From Letharia columbiana (taxonomy: Eukaryota > Ascomycota > Lecanoromycetes > Lecanorales > Parmeliaceae): DNA of 64,000 bases. Position numbers and translations under genes: made by a program. The stretch covers positions 1-64,000 of the forward strand of contig NW_023501050.1 of NCBI RefSeq assembly GCF_014066305.1, written 5' to 3'. Below, piece after piece: positions 11,948 to 22,604 of the stretch (position 1 is its first letter; the number at the start of each line of letters is the position of its first letter). The notes under the pieces are model-generated. The model ran no database searches and was not told the DNA's origin. It saw only the letters and a list, made by a program, of their open reading frames with translations.

Positions 11948-13055
11948 AAGCCAGAAGTAGCACTCAGTAGAACATAGCGTTACGATATCATCTCGTCGTG
12001 CAAGACTGCGCCTGAAATCCCCTTGCTCCATCATCGTTCGATACATAGGCCTCGAGCCCGGTCACCGATGCTCAAGAAGCCTGTGCCACCCTGCAAAACC
12101 GCCACCCATGCCCGTAGGACCGACCGTAGAAGACTCCCACCTCGCTGTACATACTGCAAAAAAGGTTAAGAATCCACCGCTTCCATAGCTCCCAAGGTTG
12201 CTGCATAAGCCCATGATCCCGGGCCCAGAAAACACAGGCCAACGTACCTCATCCAACCCCATCTCTTAACGCACCATGACAATTTCCCAACGATGAAACA
12301 TCCTGCCTGCCTGCCTGCCTCCCTCCCTCTCTCTCCTGAACAAATCTCACACCGACCTTCCAACCCTGCCTAGTGCGAAGCAAGCGAAGCCGAATTGCGA
12401 AACCATCCCGTCGAGGCGGCGTCATTGGGTCGTTGATGCATCGAAGCATGATATACAAAATGAAGACCGTAGGTGCAGCGATTGGCCGGAGTACATAAGA
12501 CGGGAGCCACGGATGTTGAATTCGCTAAAGAGCAGGACGCACAGAAGTCAGGATCGGAGCCTGGGCGTCCTCTCTCCAACTCGTAGATATTGTGGACACG
12601 ATCGCATCCCTATCGGTGGGTGGCGACGAGAGTACGTATAACTCGTGACTCCCAAACTGAGCGATTGGGCAAAGAGGGAGCGGTGGATACGCCCGTGGCG
12701 ACCCCGGGGCGCCTCGCTGATGCACGCGTGTATGTTGGCCAAAAGATGGGGATTGGGACAGAAGTCACGCATGGTGGGAAGAATGATGCGTTGCCGGAGA
12801 CATCTTGCGCGCAGACATTCAAAAGCTAGGGACGAGCAGGCGGTGAAGCGAGAGGCTCGAGAAGGAGACGGGGACGGGAGGTAATGGCAGAAAGTGGTGA
12901 TTGCGGAAATATGCTCCATGATCGTTTGATCGTGGTTGCGCGATGATACAAGTGGTCTGAATTTGTATACGTAGCCCGTATGGGGCGGGACATGCTCATC
13001 GGAGCACGGGCGAGGCTATATGTGCCTCCACAGCTGAGACTGATGATCCCGCATT
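11948..13055. other. Intergenic region, convergent 3' ends
   Basis: The region lies between the ATPase stop and the stop of a minus-strand gene, so it mostly holds 3' flanks. A CTGC/CCCT-rich simple repeat sits at 12302-12336. Several short frames overlap here on both strands, but none shows a domain, a convincing start or splice support. Confidence 0.5.
12302..12336. repeat. Simple repeat (CTGC)n followed by CCCT/CT-rich tract
   Basis: About five CTGC units run directly into CCTCCCTCCCTCTCTCTCCT. It lies in the 3' flank of the ATPase gene and appears to be an ordinary microsatellite. Confidence 0.8.
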
Positions 13056-14251
13056 TTAATCCCAGCTCTCCACACGGACGTGGCTCCTCTTCACGTATCC
13101 CGAGCGCGTGACCAGAGAACGGGTGGCCATGCTGTAACACTCATCCTCGACCGACCCATCACAGAGCGGCCAGTGTTCCCTCGTTCCCATATCGCAGAAC
13201 ACGTTCTCCGCATACGAGACAAAGTCCGGACCGTAAGAGTGGTCATTCTCGCAAAGTTGACGGGCGCTATGCTGCCCGTGGACACTCGTGATGAGACGGC
13301 CATCGAATCTTGAGGAGCGTCGAGGCGGTAGACTGCGCTTCTTGCGAGGCATGGAGTCTGCGTCCGTGGCATACCAGAAGTGTATCCTTCCCGGGTCAGG
13401 TAGTCCGTCGAATTCGTAATCATCGTGGTAAAGTTCGTAGCTGAATTTGCGGCGGAAGAGCATGGCGGGTTCCCGACAGTAGAAACCGGGGTCGGTGTTG
13501 TAGTCTTCAGTAAAGTTCGTGAAAGCCTATGACAGGGGGTCAATGCTTGTCTCAAGTATTAGGATAGGGAACGAGGTACCTCCATGTGAATCTGCATTGC
13601 CGCTGCTTCAATGTGTTCGAGCTTGTCACTACCGTCGCTACCGGCATCTCTATTCAGCCAGGTGCAGTCTAAAATGTGTAAGCATCTGGTGTAACTTCCT
13701 GTGCCTGTCTAAGGATGTCCACAGGAGTTCCAGATACAATACTTACATGGACGGTGATCGTTGTCTCCGACAACAATATTCGAATAGTAATATCGCTTCC
13801 CGCAAGCTTGGCCCATGTCTCCCAACCATCCTCTCGGCGTTCCATCTCCCCAGACTTGAGAAATATAGGCAATACAGATACCATCGTTATGGCCTAGCAG
13901 TTGCAGATATGTTGCCTGTCTGCCCGGGCCCTTCTTCTGCGAAACCCAAATATCAGCATATCCACCAGACCCGATAGACCCGAACCCTCGACTCCAATCC
14001 GAGGCGCCAATGTACTTCTTGTTTTCGTCGAAGGCGACGACGGCTGGTATGGGTCCATCAGCTTCCGTGAGCCCTTCAACGCCGTTGAGTCCTACTACGA
14101 CGCGTACCATTGAGTCTTGAGCTTGCTGCTGTCGATCGACCTTGTGGATCTCTTTGTTGGGAAACTCATTGGGAAGGAAGCCAGTGAAGCCTACCATTGA
14201 GCCGAATACGCCAAGGACAGTAAGAATGGCCTTGCCAGCTGGGTTAGCCAT
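13056..14251 (-). CDS. Conserved fungal protein of unknown function, N-terminal hydrophobic segment
   Basis: Three exons are modelled: 14251-13747, 13668-13580 and 13526-13056 (354 aa). The introns (78 and 53 nt) have GTAAGT..TAG and GTACCT..TAG ends and keep frame. Residues 8-27 (AILTVLGVFGSMVGFTGFLP) form a signal peptide or membrane anchor. The next part is rich in Gly, Trp and aromatics (GASDWSRGFGSIGSGGYADI, WGDGTPRGWLGDMGQACGKR). The C-terminal part has several Cys and basic residues (MPRKKRSLPPRRSSR). I recognise the pattern only as a lineage-specific secreted or membrane-anchored protein, possibly disulphide-bonded. No enzyme motif is visible, so no function is assigned. The start is the first ATG of an open frame leading straight into the hydrophobic segment. 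Confidence 0.72.
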
Positions 14252-15748
14252 GTTGAGCGATCTGACCTGTAAAGTGGCTACTATAATAGTAGAGAAGAGT
14301 ATTTAGTGAGCTCAGTGATTCCACCGTGCTGCAAATTTTTGAACAGGTTTTATGAGTCGACGAGATAATGCACTTTTCATCAAACACCAATAAAAATATT
14401 GCTCATATTTTATCGCCAAGCCCTGCAAGAAAGCCGTTCTTTGTACCAAATGACGGGTGAAACTATCGCGAACAAGCTTTGCAGTGAGTCAAGTAACCCT
14501 CAACTTTCCGTTCTCTATTCCGACTCTAGATACACCAGCAGGTTGCCAACAGCGGCAATGTGAGTCAGGACACCAGAAAAACCCAACCCCCGTTCTGAGA
14601 ACTTTTGAGGCTGCCAATGGCAATGATGAATCAGAGCAGAATTGGGAATTAGTTCTCCGAGAACGTCCATGGTGTCATCGGTACTATATCAGCACTCACA
14701 TAATCAATAGATCATTCGCGTAATCCTACTGTACGTGTGAAGTTGGCTCCCGCAGCCCATCATATTCGACATTTCTCTCCTTGTTCTTTGGCCAAGGACG
14801 CTGATGACAGGAGGAGAGCTTGATGCTATCAACGATATGAGTACTAATGCGCATGGCAAGTTCGTGTGAGCTTACAGAGATAAGATTCATACAATGGTTG
14901 GATGTTCGACGATGTCTCAAGGACTCTGAGTTCATCGCGCTACTCTCACTGGGTCTAGTGCTTTCACTAGCCACATATGGGTACGGTAGAGCGTATGGCT
15001 AGCTTTCGCTTCCGCGTCTCAGAAAATAAGAAGCACCGCAGCACCATTGTACCAGCGCCATATACCCTCCAACAACACTCTCAGCAATTGAATATGTTGG
15101 CCACTGCCTCAACTGTCATTGTCACTATCACTGCCTTTATCACCGTACCCTACCGAGAATTCTGGTACTAGTCACCCTCTTTGCAGTTGACGGCCTTTTG
15201 TGCCATAAGTGATAGTCTCCCAGTCATCCTCCTGACTGAATAGAGCAGTTGGGATGTTGCGTCTCACCTGTTTTTCGAGACCTTAGACGGATTCGCAAGG
15301 TCTTCTCACTATTGGAATCTAGAATGAGGTCAAAATAACCAACACAGATAAAGACAAAAAGATGGCACAGGTAAGGTTGCCCGCTAGCTTCGAACTACAT
15401 ACTAAAGACTGTGGCGAACCCCTATACGGCGTCGACCATATCATTGAAATGACCGACTAATGTCGTAAGAACGTCATTATACGTCACTACCAGCCAACGG
15501 ACGTAAAACCGATACAAAGATAGAGGGCAAGTGACACGAAGGAATCGGCCTTCCCAATTTTATTTCTTCACAGACTCCATGCTCTCCCAACTTTTCAACG
15601 CCGGTTCCAGCGCCGAGAGAAAACCAAAGACCGTGCACGTCAGCAATCGAGGAAAGTGCACCATGGGCCCCATCCCCTTCCCAACCGAATCCTCCTCCCC
15701 CCTGCAACTACACCCACATCCCGACCCAACGACACCACTCCCTCCCCT
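14252..15748. other. Intergenic region without supported genes
   Basis: About 1.5 kb lies between the start of the unknown membrane-anchored gene and the stop of the next minus-strand gene. It is relatively AT-rich near 14.3-14.5 kb. Short frames on both strands lack domains, and nothing else is recognised. Confidence 0.45.
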
Positions 15749-16432
15749 CTAACACCCATTCCTCTCCCTCAACCCCATCCCCCCGGCATTGAGATACGCC
15801 ACACTCCCCCCCTCATCGCTGTACCTCGAGATGCCAAACCGCAACACCAACTGATCCTGACAGACCAACTGATTGAGGAACAGCAAAGCCGGCCCCTCGC
15901 TCCCCACCGCCGGCAACTCGAACGTGCCCACCAGGCTGCCCGTCAGCGGCTCGACGTCGTTCCAGGTGGGCGCATCCCCCAGGGCGAGCGTGTCGACGCG
16001 GAACATGTTGATCTGGCCCTGGCCCTGGGCGAAGTAGGCCGACTGGGGCTGGAAGTTGAACTCGAAGCTGAAGGGGCCGGGCCCGCCGCAGGGGAGCCCC
16101 GCGAAGGCGACGACGAGGTCTTGGTGGTTGGTGTTGCCGGCGTCCTGGGAGACGAAGAAGGTGAAGGGGATGTGGGCGGAGCGGCGGGACTTGGGTCGGG
16201 ACCTTGCCTTGCTGCGGGAGGAGAGGAGGCGCGTGCTGTTGGTGGTGCCGTTGGTCAGGTTGCTGTAGCTTGGGATCGTGAGGTCGACCGAGAGGTCGGG
16301 AAGATCGGAGTAGATTTGGAAGGCTGAGGTCGGCTCGAAGGTGGAGCAGTTGGCGTCGGTGCTTTGTTTGGCGGTGGTGAGGGAGAGGAGGGTGGAGAGG
16401 AGGGGGAGGGTGGTGGTGAGGGAGAAATGCAT
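15749..16432 (-). CDS. Small secreted protein of unknown function
   Basis: A single exon encodes 227 aa. The first 21 residues (MHFSLTTTLPLLSTLLSLTTA) are a clear signal peptide with a likely cleavage near TTA-KQ. The mature part has three possible N-glycosylation sites around YSNLTNGTTNSTR and a short basic stretch (SSRSKARSRPKSRR) that could be a processing site. The rest is rich in Gly, Phe and Gln and looks beta-structured (DLVVAFAGLPCGGPGPFSFE). Cysteines are few. No catalytic motif is recognised. It is probably an extracellular or wall-associated protein. The opposite strand carries a long GC-rich frame that is a shadow of this gene. Confidence 0.72.
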   Translation of the reverse strand: MHFSLTTTLPLLSTLLSLTTAKQSTDANCSTFEPTSAFQIYSDLPDLSVDLTIPSYSNLTNGTTNSTRLLSSRSKARSRPKSRRSAHIPFTFFVSQDAGNTNHQDLVVAFAGLPCGGPGPFSFEFNFQPQSAYFAQGQGQINMFRVDTLALGDAPTWNDVEPLTGSLVGTFELPAVGSEGPALLFLNQLVCQDQLVLRFGISRYSDEGGSVAYLNAGGMGLRERNGC

Positions 16433-17345
16433 GTTGGAGGTTTAAAGGGGACTGGGGATGTGGGGATTTGGGTGGCGGGAAGAGGATTCGACGAGTAAAG
16501 CTGCCTTTCCGTACTGACAACGAAGGTGAGAAACAGTCAGTCCAACGAAAGGACGCGAAACATTCGGAAGGAACGTACATATAACCCAAAGCTGCAACTC
16601 AAGTCTCTTCCACAACTTGGCGTGTTGAAATTACGAATGTGGCTTAGAGCCGCCAGAAACCGTTATGAGAAGATTTGAGTCGACTTGACATGGTTTGGAC
16701 AGCTGCAAGTTCCACCAAATAGACGCCATGAAGCGTCACAAATAATGGCGCGGAACACGCAGGAGTATGGTTACCATAGAATGGGGAGCCTAAAGCCGTA
16801 AAGCGGTTTGTGACAGTCCACGGTGTAAGTTTCGAAAGCGCCAAAAAAACCCGAGGTGTCGCCCAGCCCTGGAGGTACTACCACTTGTTGCGGTCGGGCA
16901 TGAGATTTTGCAGCCAGCGAAGTCAGATTATGAAGTAGCTGAAGGAAAGATGGCCAAATAGAAAAAGTGACTTTCAAGAATAGAGTGACCTTAAGCCAGT
17001 GTGCAAAATGAGACCACCACAGGTGCAAGAACTTCCACCTTCAACGCCTTCTTCAGCTTTCCAGTGCTCCATCTTCCCCGAGCTATTAAACACTTAGCCA
17101 CTGAAGGTAATGAGCCGAAAGTATAAAAGTCTCCATCGTGGATCCTCGTACAAAGAGCTGCGGGTGCAACGAGCAACACAAAATCAAGACCTACATAGAA
17201 ACATGAGATTGGGTGTGACGTGAGTAGTCGGCATGCTTTGTCAATTGTGATTCGTTCTGACGTCTAGCAATATCGAGAGCAATGTACGCATTTAGACCTG
17301 TGTGATTCATCTAGGCAAGCTTAAATACTATCTTCAATGCTGCAA
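16433..17345. other. Intergenic region between secreted protein and carboxypeptidase
   Basis: About 0.9 kb contains the promoter of the secreted-protein gene (left) and the 3' flank of the carboxypeptidase gene (right). Short frames occur but none has support. Confidence 0.5.
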
Positions 17346-19337
17346 TCAGGCATAAGCCTTCGGTCCACGATTCACCATGCGTCCATACCCTTCGCGCTTC
17401 GTGAGGGGGACCGTGCCTGTGTAGTTGCCCGTCTGGGTCGTGAAATCTCCTGTCTGGCTCAAGGACGATATTCTTCCCAGCATCAACTCGACAACTCTAT
17501 ACGCAGCCCCTGGTGTATAGCCAGGCAATTCTGGGAAACGTCAGCGGGTTTCCTATTATATTTAAGAGCGCAGAGTTACATACCGTGTCCTGCCAGGTCA
17601 ACATGGTAGAAGGTCAAGCCTCGTTCAGTTACCCATTGGCCAAGGTCACCGGCTCCCGCAAGGAAACCCAGATTATACTCCGGATGGTAGGGAACGAAGA
17701 AGCTGTTTGACGGCGGGGTCTGAAACCCTTGAAGCCCATTCCACGTCATGTTCTGAAGCGCCAACAGGGTACCATTAATTGGAAGCAAATAATCCAAGCC
17801 TCCGACACCAATGATGGTATTGTTTGTGGACTCAATAACATGTGCCAGAACTCCATCTTGAGCTGGCCCCAGTGACTCGTCACCTTGAGAGTTGTTGCCG
17901 TAAGGACCTTCAAAGACGTTGATGTCTGTGCATTGCATCCAATTTGTGCCCACAGGCGCATTGATAGCGGCTTGCACATCACTGCGGTTGAAGTAAACTT
18001 GCGCTCCTGGAGGGAAATAGTCACCTTGGTTGACAATGCCGAGAACGTTGAAAAGGTGAGGGCAAGTGTCGAGGATATGGTAGATGTTGAAACATGGGTT
18101 GACTTCAAGCGCCGCAGAAAATACATCGTCGAAGAGGTCACAGTCCAGGGAGCTGTTTTTTGGCAATGGCAACGGACCAGGTGGTGGGAAGGTGAGGTAG
18201 GTGTTGATGTAGTCGGTGTATCCGCAAGAGTCGGCACGCGCTTGCGCTGCAGCCATGAAGCTCTCGTTCAGGGCGAACGTGTTTTCCCAATGATTCAAAT
18301 ATGGCACGACGGGTACTAAGACCGAGTCAGCAGAGATGCCCTGAAGCATGATGTGAGCAACCCACCCTCCTGCTGCAGGTCTCCATCACCTAGAATAGGA
18401 TCATTGATCGCCACTCCCGCAAGATTGTAGTACGTCGTGTCATTGGCATTGATGAAAGCGTCTGCTACGTAAGGTACGTAGTACCCTCCGTAGCTTTCAC
18501 CCGTGACGTAGACCTTGCTGCCTTGGACTTGAAAATCGTCCACCCAGTTCTTGTAGAATCCCATGAATTGTTGCGCAAGTTCCACCTCATTCACGATGTC
18601 TGGGGTTCCTTGGGTAAATCCTACACCCACAGGTTGCTCAACCCAGAGCATGTTCGTCAAATTCACCCAGGTATAGGGGTTTTTGGTAGGAGCAAATGTG
18701 CCGGCTTGCCACGTGAAGGGACCATTCTCGGTGAGGAGACCACTGAGGGAGCTGCAGCCAGGGCCACCATTGAACCTAGAAGCGATGGATCAGCAAGCGA
18801 ACCAGAACGAATGAGCTCGGCTGCATTACCAGATCACAATCTCGTCTGTGGCAGCAGGGTTTGTGGAGGGAAAGAACCTGTATGTCGATGGTAAGCGTGG
18901 TACGAAGCATGTTTTTGGATCAGACACACCAAAAGAAGAGCTTCCGAGTCTCGTTGGCGGCGGACGAGATTGGTACCAATCCAGCATAGGACTCGCCAAC
19001 ATCGAACTGTCTGCCTGTAAGCCTATAGCGCCATTTTACTCTGGATCCAACATACATCAACATCCGGGATCTTTGTACCGTCCACAACAAACTCTGGTGC
19101 CTAATTAGCATCTGGGGTGGGAATCACATCTGCGGTGCACTCACTCTGTGTGACGTTGTTCAGGTAGGGCGATGCACGCTTCTGCAGTCGCTCATGGCTA
19201 TGATGGGCCGGTGCATTGTGCTGGGCGGCGACTCTAGGCTCTAGGACTCTGTCAACTCGTTTGAAGGCATCGATGGCACCAGAAGCTGCAGCTGATGATG
19301 CGCATAGGAATGCCGAGAGATAGAACGCAGCACGCAT
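17346..19337 (-). CDS. Secreted serine carboxypeptidase (peptidase family S10)
   Basis: Seven exons are modelled: 19337-19145, 19093-19056, 19006-18930, 18877-18830, 18775-18366, 18315-17584 and 17530-17346 (560 aa). The six introns are 49-54 nt with GT..AG ends, and every junction keeps frame. A signal peptide opens the protein (MRAAFYLSAFLCASSAAA). S10 hallmarks follow: DVGESYAGL, WFNGGPGCSSLSGLL, WVEQPVGVGF, the nucleophile in GESYGGYY (Ser about 213), the Asp in GVGGLDYLLP (about 430) and the His in LAGHELPGYTP (about 499). Numerous N-X-S/T sequons suggest glycosylation. It should remove C-terminal residues from peptides in the acidic extracellular space or vacuole. It looks fully intact. 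Exons 2-4 are very short (38, 77 and 48 nt), so automated annotation may miss them. Confidence 0.93.
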
Positions 19338-21191
19338 GATGATGCTAAGGAATACCAGTACTTGAAGGCCAAGTACTGTAGAAAAGATATGGATATGAGG
19401 ATGAGGATACTTGAAGAAGGGTACTCTGGAGGAGTATATGAGGTGGGGGGATACGGCTGGTGTCACTCCAAGACTCCAAGATGATGACGGGGTTTCGCTT
19501 CTGACCGTCTTGGCACAGGACATGGTTCCGTGTGATAGCCCGACTTCCATAGACGAAGACGCAGCCAAAAAAGGCAGGTACTGCCTTCACGGTCCCATGA
19601 CCTGCCTGATGTTCCATAGGACTGAATATGTAGTGTTGAATTGATCTCATACTGCGTTTGTTCAGACAGGGACGACTTGTTATTATTGGAGGTCGGAAGC
19701 TCTATCGCAGATGTCAATGCACCATGACAACATGAGGCACATTCGATTCTCTCCATTAGGAAGGTGTCTCAACCCTTGATGCTTGTCTCTCCATTTCCGG
19801 GCAACGGCCAGGATTCTGCAATGGACTGGCTCAGACGGAGTGCAGTCTCAGCTTCGACACCGCTCTCTGATGTCTGCTGAAACCCGAGGCGCACTGTTAC
19901 TGATGTGGGCGGCAGGAAGAAGAAAGGAATGAGAGAGCGCGTCCTTACAGTAACGAATTGGAGGCTCTTCGGGCCCTCGGCAGATCTCCGTGCGCCAAGA
20001 TAATTTAAAGCCGGCCTAAAGTAGAATCCACCCTGACACTCTTAAATCCGATAAGTCCGACGCAATATGCCTAACTCTCATCAAAATTGTTTGGCAAACT
20101 AGTATAATAACACTGGCCTTTGATTGCCATTAAGGCTTCTGGCACGGAGAGTCTAAACCACTATTTTTTGGGTCTTATCGGCCTACTATGTCTTGAAAAA
20201 ACCGTTATTACCTCTTCTTCAACTACCTCTGCTTCTACTACCTGTTCTTCTACTAGAGTCTTGTCTCTTCTATCTCTTTTACCTCTTCCACCTTGCTGTT
20301 ATTGCTGTAGTAAATCTGCGGTGCAGCCTATAATAAAGTCCGCCACTGTGATGGAGGCTTGCATGTCGCGAAATGCATCCCCCATTTACGGTTGGTATAC
20401 TGGTCTTCTTGACCGATGTTTGCTTTTGTGTTCCTGTCATTGAAAACTCGTTCATGCCATCTCATCGATCTGCAGCGCCGCTTTGTAAAGCCAGTGCTCA
20501 TGATTTGCGAGACAGCTTGTCCCTACCTCTATTCATTGCTCCTGGCCATCTCTCTCACTTCCTGGCCTAATGTCTGTTCCCCTTTCTGGCAAAGCATCAC
20601 GCCTTCTGCGGGACAAATTACTGCGCTAGTCGACCTCATAATCTCGCTCGTCAACTAGCGGTCAATGCAGCTCAACCATCCGCACAGGCAATATCGTCCG
20701 TCGACGGTGCAGGTAAATGCTCCAAATCCGTCTCGGGGCCGTGGAGCCAGTCCATGGAGCCGCAGGCTAAATCACCCTTACTTCTTCAGGATAATTTCAG
20801 AACTTGACTCAATTTCTTCCACTCGAGTCGTTTCCCCCCACCGTCATCAGAAAATTGCCCATATTCTCCTCAAGTTGCTTCGGGTGACGCTGGCAGAACT
20901 GTTACAATTCTCGAGGTCACCTTCATTTCATCAAAAGGAAAGAAGCCTGAGACCAAGTCGGCTTCCTTTGTACTTGGTACCATTTTCGAAAAGCGCGGAC
21001 CCGATAGTATAGGCTGGATCAGCTTTTCACTTTTCTGCGACTAGGAATGAACCAAGCAAATGTTGGAGTTGGCCATAAGGAGTGGAAATCTACTAATGCT
21101 TTGGAAACTCTCCTCAACGGAATTAAGGCCGGGGACATCCTGCCCCAAAATGTAAGTGGTAGGACTCAGCGGACGAGATTCTTCTTCAGAC
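19338..21191. other. Gene-poor region with a pyrimidine-rich tract
   Basis: The region right of the carboxypeptidase start holds its promoter. At about 20207-20300 the plus strand is a TTC/CTA-rich pyrimidine tract. From about 20790 to 21047 one plus-strand frame (including ASGDAGRTVTILEVTFISS) looks protein-like but is interrupted. It may be the upstream part of the decayed gene that follows. No intact gene is supported. Confidence 0.4.
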
Positions 21192-21587
21192 ATTAGTACG
21201 TCTGTGGAGGAGCTCTCGAAAGAGCTCAATGAAATGTGCGACCGCGATGGCTCAAATTGGCGGAATACAGAACTATTATGAAGACACACGGAGACAATTT
21301 GGGAGGAGCACAATATCGCATTTGGGAATCTTATCGAATAATACTCCTCCAAAGCTCCCTTCGCTTGCCATGATGTTGGGAAGCACAATAGAAAGAAAAA
21401 CGAGAAGAAAAACGATTCAGTTGATACCGGGAAAAAACGTAAGAAGAAGAAATTTGTTTCTTATATATCGAATTTTGTCGAGCTTTTGGAGAAGCCACTG
21501 TTCGAAATGAATCTCCCCAGCCATGTCCTAAAGGCCTCCGAACAGCGTTGCCGCTTTTTAGTATCCTTCATTGAGCAAATTCTCTAG
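21192..21587 (+). pseudogene. Decayed coding remnant of unknown function
   Basis: A continuous plus-strand frame from 21192 to the TAG at 21585-21587 reads like coding sequence (ISTSVEELSKELNEMCDRD, then a Lys-rich GKKRKKKKF, then NFVELLEKPLFEMNLPSHVL). It is cut by only two stops, TGA at 21279-21281 and TAA at 21339-21341. Both can arise from CGA and CAA (or TGG) by C:G to T:A transitions, as in repeat-induced point mutation. A GTAAGT..TTCAG intron-like segment lies just upstream (21152-21189). The coiled-coil-like, lysine-rich character gives no function. A spliced functional gene is possible but would need introns removing both stops. Confidence 0.45.
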
Positions 21588-22058
21588 CCTCAAGTTCATT
21601 ACGTAAATGGGACTGCTCTTCCATACGAATCTTGGACTTGCGCAAAGAGATCTAGACCAAATAGGTGATCTAGCTAGAGCTGTTGTTGCTAGTCTATAGC
21701 ACAATGCTTTTCCAGTACCTCTCGATACCTGGAAGCGCATAACTCATCGCTACTACGACATACGACGGCACGCGTGTAGCCGCGCAAGGACGCAACGCAG
21801 TATGATTCGCATACGGTAGATTGCATATGGTTCGCCTTTCCAACTCACCATACATAGTAGCGCGGCAAACGATTAATCACTCAGCCGACAAACACTCTAC
21901 TATGCGCCAACCAGCATACCATCATGATACGGTTTGACTTTTTCCATCCGCCCGATAAAGGCAGTCGACACCGTTGATCTCATGCACAAATCTTCCTTTT
22001 CTCTCGATTAAGAAAACCAGTACGATCTCCTCCAAGCCAATTGACTCCGAAGACGAGA
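21588..22058. other. Intergenic region upstream of a small secreted-protein gene
   Basis: About 470 bp without supported genes. It presumably contains the promoter of the secreted Asn-rich protein gene. Confidence 0.4.
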
Positions 22059-22604
22059 ATGTTCTCCAAGTGGATAAGCCTGCTACTAATACCTCTCGTC
22101 CTCTCAACCCCCACGACATCAACCGTACCCGCAAAATTCAACAACAACAACAACAACAACAACAACACCATCACCATCTACAAAAACAACACCAACAACA
22201 ACATCAGCTACACGCCCCCAACCCACAAATGCAGCAAACCCGGCTTCTTCAAATCCGACCACCGCCCCTCCTGGCCCGAATGCCACCGCGCCATCCGCGC
22301 CCTCCCCAACACCCACGACAGCGCCCCCTTCCACAAAAACGGCGCCAACAACGGCTACCGGCTGCCCGCGACGGAGCGCTTCGGGCGGTGCCGCGCGCAG
22401 GTGGAGCTCGAGGCGGGCGAGGCGGCGGTGAGCAGCTGGGTGGACGTGACGGCGGCGTTGGACCGGCTCAGCACACTGTGTCGGAGGGCCTCGTCGTACG
22501 GGGAGGAGAAGACGGGCGGGTGGATGCTCACGGGGCCAGAGGATCGGATCAAGGTGTCATTGCTTGGGCCGGACGATCCGATTTCTGATGCAGTGAAGGA
22601 GTAG
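22059..22604 (+). CDS. Small secreted Asn-rich protein, four cysteines; effector candidate
   Basis: A single exon encodes 181 aa from ATG 22059 (MFSKWISLLLIPLVLSTPTTS is a signal peptide). Directly after it comes a run of nine Asn encoded by a CAA/AAC-type triplet repeat, then more Asn (KNNTNNNISY). The rest is compact and has four Cys (HKCSKPG, PECHRA, GRCRAQ, TLCRRA), enough for two disulphides. The C-terminal half (VELEAGEAAVSSWVDVTAAL) is encoded by strikingly GC-rich DNA compared with the AT-rich 5' part. Size, secretion signal and Cys content fit candidate effectors or small secreted proteins of Dothideomycetes, but no family is recognised. An in-frame TTG upstream (22041) was not chosen because the ATG leads directly into the signal peptide. 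Confidence 0.62.
   Translation: MFSKWISLLLIPLVLSTPTTSTVPAKFNNNNNNNNNTITIYKNNTNNNISYTPPTHKCSKPGFFKSDHRPSWPECHRAIRALPNTHDSAPFHKNGANNGYRLPATERFGRCRAQVELEAGEAAVSSWVDVTAALDRLSTLCRRASSYGEEKTGGWMLTGPEDRIKVSLLGPDDPISDAVKE

Noticed and set aside
12548..12919. 123-residue minus-strand frame
   Set aside because: Cys/Arg/Ser-rich without domain, splice support or plausible gene context.
15656..16327. 223-residue plus-strand frame in a GC-rich stretch
   Set aside because: It is fully antisense to the secreted-protein gene (15749-16432 minus), has no signal peptide or domain, and its composition (Val/Gly/Glu/Arg) is that of a GC-rich shadow frame.
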